From an uncultured Prevotella sp. (GTDB lineage: Bacteria > Bacteroidota > Bacteroidia > Bacteroidales > Bacteroidaceae), in assembly GCA_902495455.1 (NCBI GenBank), contig CABUXJ010000015.1, forward strand, positions 1 through 57,242: DNA of 57,242 nucleotides, read 5' to 3'. Each line of letters opens with the position of its first letter. Within the stretch, counting starts at the first letter, position 1. The notes under the pieces were generated by a model. It made no database searches. It was given only the letters and a program-made list of their open reading frames with translations, and was not told the origin of the DNA. Of the stretch, positions 34,191 to 42,363 are shown in pieces. Position numbers and translations under genes: made by a program.

Positions 34191-34582
34191 AGAAAAAGAT
34201 TGTTAAATTAACATATTGGAAATGCTTCGAAAAAACGGGAAAAATGTTGTTTGTCGCCCGAAAAATCGTTTTTGTTCATCAAAATTTTGCCGGCGGTCTT
34301 GCAATAGCGGCCCCGTTGGGTCGCAACGGCATTGGTTTTGTCGTGCAACGGCGTGCCCGTTGTGATGCAAGGAGGGCCTCGTTGCAATGCAACGGGGCCG
34401 CTATTGCAAGACAAAACCGGCGAAAAAGTTGCACACTTTTGCGAAAATCACTGTAACGTTTTGGTGCTCAGGGAGAAAAAGATGCACGCGCAAAACTCGC
34501 ATATTTGCGGCCGTGGGATTTTATTTTTCAAATTCGTGTTAAAATCGGAGGCGTTTGTAAGAATTATTCCGAGTTTTTGACA
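34191..34582 (+). repeat. Dispersed structured intergenic repeat, copy D
   Basis: 392 bp, the best matching partner of copy B (inverted, about 23 kb away), with roughly 93 percent identity by eye. It begins agaaaaagattgttaaatta and ends gaattattccgagtttttga. The core stem is a perfect 21-bp inverted repeat: cttgcaatagcggccccgtt(g) at 34298-34318 against 34390-34410, enclosing 71 bases with an inner caacgg-cgtgc-ccgttg hairpin. It separates the AT-rich restriction-modification pair from the GH51 gene. Bases 34583-34723 contain nothing recognisable before the GH51 promoter (TATCTTTG at 34724-34731). Confidence 0.85.
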
Positions 34583-34840
34583 ATCTTAAAACGGCTTCCA
34601 GTGGCTGCTCTCGTGAGGTGTTTTCCGATGATGAAAATGCGGTGTGCGTGTCACCCGAAAGTGCTGGAATGGAGAAAAATGCCGAATAGTGGCGAAACCT
34701 TTCGTTATTCTCTTGATTTTCATTATCTTTGCATACGTGTGCGGTCCGGTTTGCGTCTGTCGCAGGATGTGTGTGCGCGGACGTTCTTCGGTTGTATGCG
34801 TATTACGAGCTGACTATTAAAACAAAACAATATAGACATT

Positions 34841-37456
34841 ATGACAATCAGAAAGAAGTTACCGTTGATGCTTCTAATGGCATCTGTGTGTATTCCGGCC
34901 GTGGGAAAGAAGGTCAGGAATGTGGTCGTAGAGAAGACTCCGCCACGGGCAGAGATTTTCCTTTATTGCCCGGGTGATAAATTGGGTTTTCGTGTGGCAG
35001 TGCATGAGAATGACACCATGTTTACGGATTTGGGCCAACTCTTCACCTCCGATTATTCCAGTTGGGGTTCGGAGAAGCGCATGTACGCACCGTTCATCTG
35101 CCGTTTGGACGATGGAGGCTATGCGTCGGTGTTTCAGGTCAATGACTATTCGCCGTGTTTCGCCGTGGCCTGGTCGGCAGACCTCATCACGTGGCGTCCA
35201 CAGGACTATCCGCGCATGTCGGTCAAGGGCTGTCTGGCTCCGGTGATACGCAGTGACGGCGGGGGCCGCTACACGGTGCTCTTCCGGACGAAAGACGGAC
35301 AGGTGCGCAAGACGACGACGGACGCCACGTTCCGCCACTTCACGGCTGACGTGGCTGCTGCGCAGGGAGAATATGACGCCGCGTGCGTTAAGACGGACAC
35401 GGTTGCGGTGAACGACATTGCCGGCAGACCGTTTTGGAAAGGCAATCCTACGCCGGCCGGCTTTTTGTGGGACGTGAGTCTCGGACTGCAGGACAGTCTG
35501 TGCGAATACTTTGCAAAGCAGAAGGAGCTGGAGCGCACTTATGCTTTCGACAATCTGATGGCCGGCCGTGACAATGAGTTGCGTAATGCCCTTGGCAACA
35601 GGCCGATTGTGGCTACGCTCACGATAGACGGCAAGCGCCAGAAGGACATCAGTGACAAGCTCGTGGGTGTCTTCTTCGAGGACATCAGTTATGCCGCAGA
35701 CGGCGGACTGTATGCCGAGATGGTTCAGAATCGTGATTTTGAATATACGTCGCGCGACCACAAGGACTGGACGGCCTCTACGGCATGGCGTTCGGCCGGC
35801 GGTCTGAAAATAATGACGGATATGCCACTGAGCAAGAACAATCCGCATTATGCCGTGCTGACGAACGACACATTATATAATACGGGTTGGGACGGCATGC
35901 TTGTGCGCAAGGGTGAAAGCTATGATTTCAGCTTCCGCGTGCGCAACATCGGCGGTCGTGCCAAGCGTTTCACGGTGGCCCTTGTCGACGGCGGACGGAC
36001 GCTCGCGTCGGCACGGATTGACACCAAGGGCGCTGAAGGTGTGTGGAACCGCTACGAGACGGTGCTGACTCCGACGGCCGATGCCGATAAGGCTGAGCTG
36101 ATGATTGTGCCGGAGAAGGACGGTGAGGTGGCTGTCGACATGATCAGTCTCTTCCCGCAGAACACATTCAACAATCGCAAGAATGGTCTGCGCCGTGACC
36201 TCGCGCAGGCCATCGCCGACCTTCATCCGAAGTTCGTGCGCTTCCCCGGCGGCTGTATGAGCCACGGCGAAGGACTGGAAAACATTTATCACTGGAACCA
36301 TACCGTAGGACCGCTGGAGGACCGAGTGCCCGACCGTAATATATGGAAGTATCACCAGACCCGCGGACTGGGCTTCTTTGAGTATTTCCAGTTCTGCGAA
36401 GACATCCATGCCGAGCCGCTGCCGGTGCTTGCTGCCGGTGTGCCGTGCCAGAACTCAAAGCCAGACAGGGACGGTTATGGCGGCCAGCAGGGTGGTATTC
36501 CGATGGCTGACATGCCGGCATACATACAGGAGATACTCAACATGATAGAGTGGGCCAACGGTGACCCGGCCACGAGCAAGTGGGCAAAGATGCGCGCTGA
36601 CGCAGGCCATCCCGCTCCGTTCAATCTCAAGTATATCGGTATCGGAAACGAGGATATCATATCCACGGCGTTTGAAGAGCGTTGTCTCATGATATGCAGT
36701 GCTATCAAGGAGCGTTATCCCGACATAACGGTGTGCGGCACGGTCGGCCCGTTCCACTATCCGTCGTCCGACTATATCGAGGGATGGAAGTTCGCAAACG
36801 ACAACAGCAACGTGCTCGACATGGTGGACGAACATTATTACGAGAGCGTAGGCTGGTTCCTCAACAATCAGCACTACTATGACAACTATGACCGCAAGGG
36901 TCCGAAGGTCTATCTCGGCGAGTATGCCGCACGTCAGGGCAAGGGCGGACTCGACTGCGCCCTGGCTGAAGCAGCCTATCTGTGCCACATCGAGCGCAAT
37001 GCCGACGTGGTGTCGATGACTTCTTACGCACCGATGCTGTCGAAAAACGGCCACAGCAACTGGAGTCCGGACATGATGTATTTCGACAACCGGTCCATCC
37101 AGAAGACACCGAGCTATGAGACACAACGTCTCTTCTCGACCTATTCGGGAAACAAATATGTTGAATCGCAGCTGACGGTTGACAGCATTGCCGCCAACCG
37201 GGTGGCCGCAAGTGTCGTTCGCGACAGCCGCACGGGACAGTCATTCCTGAAGATTGCCAATGTTCTGCCGGTCGCTCTTGATCTCACAATCGATGCCAAG
37301 AACCTGCCGATAGCCAACATCGTGCGTTACGAAGGATACAGCGGAAAGCCCGGACAGCGCATGGTTGACGTGGAGCGCGGCACGTTCAAGATGGGTGCGG
37401 ACAAGAAGTTGCGCATCACTTTGCCGCCGTATTCATTCCGCGTGGTGATGCTTTAG
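34841..37456 (+). CDS. GH51 alpha-L-arabinofuranosidase with extra N-terminal domain
   Basis: An 871-residue exported enzyme that would release arabinofuranose from arabinan or arabinoxylan. The signal peptide is MTIRKKLPLMLLMASVCIPAVG. Residues about 30-210 form a beta-propeller-like fragment reminiscent of GH43/GH32 blades (MYAPFICRLDDGGYASVFQV, FAVAWSADLITWRPQDYP), an addition beyond the usual GH51. GH51 then follows: beta-sandwich and CBM-like region (residues 240-440), then the catalytic barrel with FVRFPGGCMSHGEG, acid/base Glu604 in GIGNEDI, and nucleophile Glu694 in YLGEYAA. The gene stands alone behind its own promoter; no SusC/SusD pair is nearby, so this is not a full polysaccharide utilisation locus. 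Confidence 0.9.
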   Translation: MTIRKKLPLMLLMASVCIPAVGKKVRNVVVEKTPPRAEIFLYCPGDKLGFRVAVHENDTMFTDLGQLFTSDYSSWGSEKRMYAPFICRLDDGGYASVFQVNDYSPCFAVAWSADLITWRPQDYPRMSVKGCLAPVIRSDGGGRYTVLFRTKDGQVRKTTTDATFRHFTADVAAAQGEYDAACVKTDTVAVNDIAGRPFWKGNPTPAGFLWDVSLGLQDSLCEYFAKQKELERTYAFDNLMAGRDNELRNALGNRPIVATLTIDGKRQKDISDKLVGVFFEDISYAADGGLYAEMVQNRDFEYTSRDHKDWTASTAWRSAGGLKIMTDMPLSKNNPHYAVLTNDTLYNTGWDGMLVRKGESYDFSFRVRNIGGRAKRFTVALVDGGRTLASARIDTKGAEGVWNRYETVLTPTADADKAELMIVPEKDGEVAVDMISLFPQNTFNNRKNGLRRDLAQAIADLHPKFVRFPGGCMSHGEGLENIYHWNHTVGPLEDRVPDRNIWKYHQTRGLGFFEYFQFCEDIHAEPLPVLAAGVPCQNSKPDRDGYGGQQGGIPMADMPAYIQEILNMIEWANGDPATSKWAKMRADAGHPAPFNLKYIGIGNEDIISTAFEERCLMICSAIKERYPDITVCGTVGPFHYPSSDYIEGWKFANDNSNVLDMVDEHYYESVGWFLNNQHYYDNYDRKGPKVYLGEYAARQGKGGLDCALAEAAYLCHIERNADVVSMTSYAPMLSKNGHSNWSPDMMYFDNRSIQKTPSYETQRLFSTYSGNKYVESQLTVDSIAANRVAASVVRDSRTGQSFLKIANVLPVALDLTIDAKNLPIANIVRYEGYSGKPGQRMVDVERGTFKMGADKKLRITLPPYSFRVVML

Positions 37457-37471
37457 AATATCAGAGGAGTG

Positions 37472-37678
37472 TTTTTCGAGGAGGGAGGAATGAGGAGAGA
37501 GGAGTGAGAATAGTCTTGTAGAATGACGGGGTCGTCTGTCATTAATCAATACACAAGACTATTCTCACTCCTCTCTCCTCATTCCTCCCTCCTCGAAAAA
37601 GCCTCCTCCCTCCTCGAAAAACATTTCACAGCAAGACTATTCTCACTCCTCTCTCCTCCCTCCACACTCCTCGAAAAT
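37472..37678. terminator. Long purine-rich inverted repeat between convergent genes
   Basis: The arm at 37472-37519 (tttttcgaggagggaggaat and onward) is perfectly inverted at 37553-37600, a 48-bp stem with a 33-base loop. A third, partial copy of the right arm follows at 37632-37678. It lies between the GH51 gene and the DUF5103 gene, which converge, so two-way termination is likely. Confidence 0.75.
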
Positions 37679-37683
37679 ATATA

Positions 37684-38931
37684 TTAAATCTGTTTGTACC
37701 CGACAAGACGCCATGTCCGCTCTCCCTGGCCTTTATAATAGACATACGCCTGATACCTGTTCTCGGTCTGATAGAAACTGCCTTCCGTCGGCGGGATGGC
37801 CGTCGTGCCGTCCTCTTTCTTGAGGAGATATTGATAGGAATAGTAGCCCTGTTTCTGCATGACGGCCGCACGATAGGCACCTGCGTCCTCGTCATACTGC
37901 ATCGTGTATGTCCCGATGTTGTCGTCGCTCGTCCACCGTCCGTCGATGACCATGCGGGCGTCAGCGACGGGAGGCGACAGGAGACAATAGTGGACGTAGA
38001 CGTATTCGCTGATGATGTCATTCTCGATGTTGTCGCTGTTGCGGATGTAGAACGATCCGTTCGCGTCCGGGTCGTAGAGATAGTTAGCCCGCATGCCGGA
38101 AGTAAATGGATAGACGTTGTAGTTGTTGCCGTCCCAGACAATCCGTTCGATGCCCATCGTGGGATGGCTGACGTCCAGAATCTCAAATTTGTGGTATTCG
38201 TTGCCGGCTGGGAATATCAGGTCGCGGCAGTGGCGCCATTCCAGTCCGCGGGCGGTGATGATCGAAGGCTTCATTCCGGTCTTGATGTTGTCGTCACGGT
38301 CGTTCTGGCTGACCACGACATGGACTTGTTCGCTGTGATTGGTTACGCGGAGCGGTCCGAACGACAGGCCCATCGAAATCTGTTGGTGGCTCTTGTTGAT
38401 GTCAATGTCGGTGTTGGTGAGACATTCGAGACTTACACTCATCAGCGGTTCGACGATCATGAAGCGCACTTCGGCGGCCTTGTCGCCGTCCTCATCCAAT
38501 ATTGTGAGGCGATAGTTGCCGCTCATTTTCAGACGGCAGCGGTCGTTCGGCAGTTGCATGGAGTAGTGGGTGTATAGCACCGTGGTGTTGATGGAGTTCT
38601 GGTAGTCCTCGATCGGGTTGTCGTTGAAACCGCTGAGATAGTCGCTTTCAAACAGTTCTGTTGACGGAGACCAATCCGCTTCGCAATGTTCGATGTGGTA
38701 TGTGAAGCGGTGATACTCGTGTGAGAGTTCGTCGAAGGCGATATTGAGGACGTCGTCGGAGACCAATGTCATCACGGGCGGTGACAACCAGTCGCGGTTA
38801 ACCACAGCCTGCAGTGTCTTTACATGTGGGCTGTAGATGGTTTGCCGGACAGCGTCTGCTCCGGAAATGGCGGTGAACAGACAAATGATGACGCCTATAC
38901 ACCTTATTATAATTATATGTGTCCTCTCCAT
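37684..38931 (-). CDS. DUF5103 / type IX secretion plug-domain protein
   Basis: A 415-residue exported protein. I start it at ATG 38931, giving the signal peptide MERTHIIIIRCIGVIICLFT, 18 codons inside the longest frame. The family's features are visible: the N-terminal TIYSPHVKTLQAVVN and NIAFDELSHEYHRFTYHIEH (YHIEHCEADW), the FNDNPIEDYQNSINTTVLYT segment, and C-terminal QKQGYYSYQYLLKKEDG, EGSFYQTENRYQAYVYY. DUF5103 has been linked to the type IX secretion plug protein that seals the SprA translocon. No other secretion gene is nearby. Confidence 0.82.
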   Translation of the reverse strand: MERTHIIIIRCIGVIICLFTAISGADAVRQTIYSPHVKTLQAVVNRDWLSPPVMTLVSDDVLNIAFDELSHEYHRFTYHIEHCEADWSPSTELFESDYLSGFNDNPIEDYQNSINTTVLYTHYSMQLPNDRCRLKMSGNYRLTILDEDGDKAAEVRFMIVEPLMSVSLECLTNTDIDINKSHQQISMGLSFGPLRVTNHSEQVHVVVSQNDRDDNIKTGMKPSIITARGLEWRHCRDLIFPAGNEYHKFEILDVSHPTMGIERIVWDGNNYNVYPFTSGMRANYLYDPDANGSFYIRNSDNIENDIISEYVYVHYCLLSPPVADARMVIDGRWTSDDNIGTYTMQYDEDAGAYRAAVMQKQGYYSYQYLLKKEDGTTAIPPTEGSFYQTENRYQAYVYYKGQGERTWRLVGYKQI

Positions 38932-39142
38932 GATGTTCAATATTTCTACCCGTGTCGTATGTGATGTGCCTTTTGTGACAGTCACACTTCATTATATCAA
39001 CGTTCGTGTAGCGGCGTTTATTGTTTGTCATATCGACAAAAAAACCTGCGCCCCGAAGAGCGCAGGTCAAAAAATACCATGAAAAATATAATTCTAATGA
39101 CACGTCTCACGACGTTTGGCATTTAGTTTCTACTTTACCAGA

Positions 39143-40156
39143 TTACTTCTTGTTCAGAGCCATGTCGATTTCGACGGCGATGGCTACGGTAGCGCCGACC
39201 ATCGGGTTGTTGCCGATACCGAGGAAGCCCATCATCTCAACGTGAGCGGGTACTGAAGAAGAACCTGCGAACTGAGCGTCAGAGTGCATGCGGCCCAGTG
39301 TGTCGGTCATACCGTATGAAGCGGGACCGGCAGCCATGTTGTCCGGATGGAGTGTACGGCCTGTACCGCCACCTGAAGCTACTGAGAAGTAAGGCTTGCC
39401 GGCGAGCACGCGCTCCTTCTTGTACGTTCCGGCAACGGGGTGCTGGAAACGTGTCGGGTTGGTTGAGTTGCCGGTGATGGACACGTCTACGTCCTCCAAC
39501 CAGTTGATGGCAACACCTTCGCGTACGTCGTCTGCGCCGTAGCAGTTGACCTTGGCACGCGGACCGTCAGAATAAGCGGTGCGGTTTACGACCTCAACCT
39601 TGCCGGTATAATAGTCGAACTTGGTCTGTACGTATGTGAAACCGTTGATGCGGCTGATGATCATGGCTGCGTCCTTGCCGAGTCCGTTGAGGATGACGCG
39701 AAGCGGGTTCTTGCGCACCTTGTTTGCCATTTCGGCAATCTTGATGGCACCCTCGGCGGCTGCGAAGCTCTCGTGACCGGCGAGGAAGGCGAAGCACTGT
39801 GTCTCCTCGCGGAGCAGACGGGCAGCGAGGTTACCGTGGCCGATACCCACCTTGCGGTCGTCGGCAACAGAACCGGGGATGCAGAAACTCTGCAGACCGA
39901 GACCGATGGCCTCAGCAGCGTCGGCAGCGCTCTTCACGCCCTTCTTGATAGCGATGGCGGCACCGCATACGTATGCCCACTTTGCGTTCTCAAAGCAGAT
40001 GCGCTGTGTGTCCTCGCAAATCTGATAGGGATCGATGCCGGCCTCTTCGCAAATCTGGTTTGCCTCTTCGATGTCCTTGATACCATTCTCGTTGAGCGTA
40101 GCGATAACCTGCTTGATGCGACGCTCCTGGCTCTCAAAACTTACTTTTCTTATCAT
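39143..40156 (-). CDS. GGGtGRT protein, companion of an Fe-S scaffold
   Basis: A 337-residue cytoplasmic protein carrying the family signature SGGGTGRTLHPDNMAAGP, with GGGTGRT at residues 262-268. Other strongly conserved-looking stretches are GIGHGNLAARLLREETQCFA, HESFAAAEGAIKIAEMANKV, RINGFTYVQTKFDYYTG and MGFLGIGNNPMVGATVAIA. The biochemical function of this family is unknown. The gene follows the IscU/NifU-like scaffold gene by 15 bp, the same pairing known in other anaerobes, so a role in Fe-S cluster or sulfur metabolism is likely. Codon usage is that of a well-expressed gene. Confidence 0.88.
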   Translation of the reverse strand: MIRKVSFESQERRIKQVIATLNENGIKDIEEANQICEEAGIDPYQICEDTQRICFENAKWAYVCGAAIAIKKGVKSAADAAEAIGLGLQSFCIPGSVADDRKVGIGHGNLAARLLREETQCFAFLAGHESFAAAEGAIKIAEMANKVRKNPLRVILNGLGKDAAMIISRINGFTYVQTKFDYYTGKVEVVNRTAYSDGPRAKVNCYGADDVREGVAINWLEDVDVSITGNSTNPTRFQHPVAGTYKKERVLAGKPYFSVASGGGTGRTLHPDNMAAGPASYGMTDTLGRMHSDAQFAGSSSVPAHVEMMGFLGIGNNPMVGATVAIAVEIDMALNKK

Positions 40157-40171
40157 TAGTCGGTCCTCCTC

Positions 40172-40873
40172 TTATTCTTTACGTGGGTCAATAGTCTTAA
40201 CAATTCCCTGCTCGGCGGTTGTACGTCCGTAAGAACCGGTGAACTTCTTCACGGCCTCGTTGGCGTCCATGCCGGCCTTGATGGCTTCCATCATCTTGCC
40301 GAGGTGTACATACTCGTAGCCGCACACCTGGTTGTCCTTGTCGAGGAACATCTTTGTGATGTAGCCTTCGGTCAGTTCGAGGTAGCGTGTGCCCTTGGCG
40401 ACAGTGCCGTAGAGCGTACCTGTCTGGCTGCGCAGACCCTTGCCGAGGTCCTCGAGACCTGCTCCGATGACGAGTCCGTCCTCAGAGAATGCGCTCTGTG
40501 AACGTCCGTAAACGATCTGCAGGAACAGTTCGCGCATGGCGGTGTTGATAGCGTCGCACACGAGGTCCGTGTTGAGAGCTTCGAGGATGGTCTTGCCCGG
40601 CAGGATTTCAGATGCCATAGCGGCAGAGTGGGTCATACCCGTACATCCGATTGTCTCGACGAGGCACTCCTGGATGACGCCCTCCTTGATGTTCAGAGAG
40701 AGCTTGCAGGCACCCTGCTGAGGTGCACACCAACCCACACCGTGGGTGTAACCGGAGATGTCCTTGATTTCCTTTGCCTGAATCCATTTTCCTTCTTCGG
40801 GAATGGGGGCGGGGCCGTGGTTCGGGCCTTTGGCAACAACGCACATGTTGTTGACTTCGTTAGAATAAGTCAT
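40172..40873 (-). CDS. IscU/NifU-like iron-sulfur cluster scaffold protein
   Basis: A 233-residue protein related to the IscU/NifU scaffolds. Cysteines available for cluster binding lie at Cys49 and Cys56 (GVGWCAPQQGACKLSL), Cys70 and Cys77 (VETIGCTGMTHSAAMASE), with a later Cys103-like residue in TDLVCDAINTAMRE. It is longer than IscU (about 128 residues), with an added C-terminal region (LGKGLRSQTGTLYGTVAKGT, YGRTTAEQGIVKTIDP). It heads the operon with the GGGtGRT gene. The promoter at 40939-40932 has a perfect palindrome just upstream, suggesting specific control. Confidence 0.85.
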   Translation of the reverse strand: MTYSNEVNNMCVVAKGPNHGPAPIPEEGKWIQAKEIKDISGYTHGVGWCAPQQGACKLSLNIKEGVIQECLVETIGCTGMTHSAAMASEILPGKTILEALNTDLVCDAINTAMRELFLQIVYGRSQSAFSEDGLVIGAGLEDLGKGLRSQTGTLYGTVAKGTRYLELTEGYITKMFLDKDNQVCGYEYVHLGKMMEAIKAGMDANEAVKKFTGSYGRTTAEQGIVKTIDPRKE

Positions 40874-40931
40874 ATTCTTTACAATTTATATAAATAATGA
40901 ATACTAATACTATATCTTTGTTTTACGAGCG

Positions 40932-40976
40932 CAAAATTACTAAAATATTCGGAATAAATACCCATTATCGGGTATT
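40932..40976 (-). promoter_or_regulatory. Promoter and palindromic operator candidate of the scaffold/GGGtGRT operon
   Basis: On the minus strand the -7 box TAATTTTG lies at 40939-40932. At 40957-40976 there is a perfect 7-bp inverted repeat, AATACCC-ATTATC-GGGTATT, placed at the -33 region. A transcription factor bound there could directly compete with or recruit polymerase. The half-site cgggta recurs twice ahead of the flavin reductase promoter at 41643-41648 and 41664-41669. Confidence 0.5.
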
Positions 40977-41150
40977 CTTTTTCAACTCTTTAACGCCATT
41001 TTCCGGCTTTGCGGAAAAAAGATGCTTGGCTGGGTATATGTTTGATATGTGTGGGTGACAATTTTCCGGTTCATCCGCCAATTGGAGTTATATTTCAAGT
41101 AACAGGTCTCCAAAATCTGGATGTTTACATAAAGATGTGCCGGAGCGAAG

Positions 41151-41526
41151 TGTTAAAAACTCGGAATAAACTTTACAAACTTCCCGTAAAATTGTGATAA
41201 TCCGGAAATAATTGTCCCGAGGGCCAAAAATCGCAAAAATTCAGCGGTTTTTGCAAGTGTCTGTCATACTGCAAGTTGCGCTATTCTGAAAAATCGCGAC
41301 GTTTTTTCGCTCTTGCCGTAAGGGCCTTATTGCCTTGCAACGGGGCCCTCGTTGTGTTGCAACGGCGTGCTCGTTGGACGATGACGGCGTGCTTGTTGCA
41401 GACCAATAAGGCCCTTACGGCAAGACCGCCGGATTTTTTCGGTCGAAAAATGACGTTCAAATGTTAAAATAACGGCAATGTCGTGTCATTTCCGGGAGAA
41501 TTTCAAATGTTAAATTTTTGATATTA
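41151..41526 (-). repeat. Dispersed structured intergenic repeat, copy E
   Basis: 376 bp, running from tgttaaaaactcggaataaa to tgttaaatttttgatatt. The ends match copy A in inverse. The core is a perfect 21-bp inverted repeat: cttgccgtaagggccttatt(g) at 41312-41332 against 41404-41424, enclosing 71 bases with caacg...cgttg hairpins. The stem sequence differs from that of copies B and D at many positions, yet both arms changed together. It fills most of the gap between the scaffold operon and the flavin reductase gene. Confidence 0.8.
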
Positions 41527-41642
41527 TCATGACACGCTTTTCTTTGGAAGACTTATGAATAGAGATTTTAGTATGGTCGCGATCATAACTTTTGCAAACA
41601 ACTGTCACCCCAAATACCGGAAGAACCATATTATCCTTAAAA

Positions 41643-41700
41643 CGGGTAACTATTGCCAAAATCCGGGTATTTGTTTATTCATTATAAATCAGTAATTTTG
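41643..41700 (+). promoter_or_regulatory. Promoter of the flavin reductase cluster
   Basis: TTTG at 41670-41673, 19-base spacer, TAATTTTG at 41693-41700. Two direct copies of cgggta (41643-41648 and 41664-41669) lie just upstream, the second touching the -33 box. The leader to the start codon is about 28 bases. Confidence 0.6.
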
Positions 41701-41734
41701 CATCCAGAAACATTAATCAAATCACATCAGAAAT

Positions 41735-42277
41735 ATGAGCAAGAGAGTATTGGTGATATCGACAAGCCTTCGTCCGAAGAGCAATTCGGAGGCTTTGGCA
41801 GATGAGTTCGTGCGTGGTGCGGCAGATGCCGGCCATGAGGTTGAGAAAATAACGTTGAGAGGAAAGGACATTCGTTTCTGCCGAGGATGTCTCGCCTGCG
41901 GCAAACTCGGGAAATGTGTCATCGACGACGACATGAATCCCATCATCCGAAAGATGCACGACGCCGATGTCATTGCCTATGCCACACCTATTTATTATTA
42001 TGAGATGAGCGGACAGATGAAGACATTGCTCGACCGTGCCAACGCACTCTATGATACCGACTATCACTTCCGTGACATCTATATGCTCACGGCAGCCGCT
42101 GAAGACGAGGCGGAGACACCGGAAGGAGCAATCCACGGACTCGGCGGATGGATTGCCTGTTATCCCAAGTGTCATCTCGCGGGCAGCGTCTTTGCCGGAG
42201 GTGTCAACGATATGGGTGACATAGCCGGCCACAAGGCGCTGGCGGAGGCATACGAGATGGGACGGTCTGTCGGATAG
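41735..42277 (+). CDS. NADPH-dependent FMN reductase / flavodoxin-fold protein
   Basis: A 180-residue flavoprotein. The N-terminal flavin phosphate-binding loop is ISTSLRPKSNSEALADEF. It has the family's cysteine-rich segment RFCRGCLACGKLGKC (Cys49, Cys52, Cys55, Cys61), then MHDADVIAYATPIYYYEMSG, the loop that usually contacts flavin. Members reduce flavins, iron, quinones or other acceptors with NAD(P)H. The cysteines could bind a cluster or act as a thiol switch. It is first in a cluster with a DXS-like enzyme, an exported CMD/cupin protein and an AraC regulator. Confidence 0.87.
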   Translation: MSKRVLVISTSLRPKSNSEALADEFVRGAADAGHEVEKITLRGKDIRFCRGCLACGKLGKCVIDDDMNPIIRKMHDADVIAYATPIYYYEMSGQMKTLLDRANALYDTDYHFRDIYMLTAAAEDEAETPEGAIHGLGGWIACYPKCHLAGSVFAGGVNDMGDIAGHKALAEAYEMGRSVG

Positions 42278-42363
42278 GCTGCGGTGCCGTAACTGCGGAC
42301 TTCGCGTCTTAGTTATATACCATTATTAGAAACGAAGAAAGAAATTATAAAGGAACAAATACA

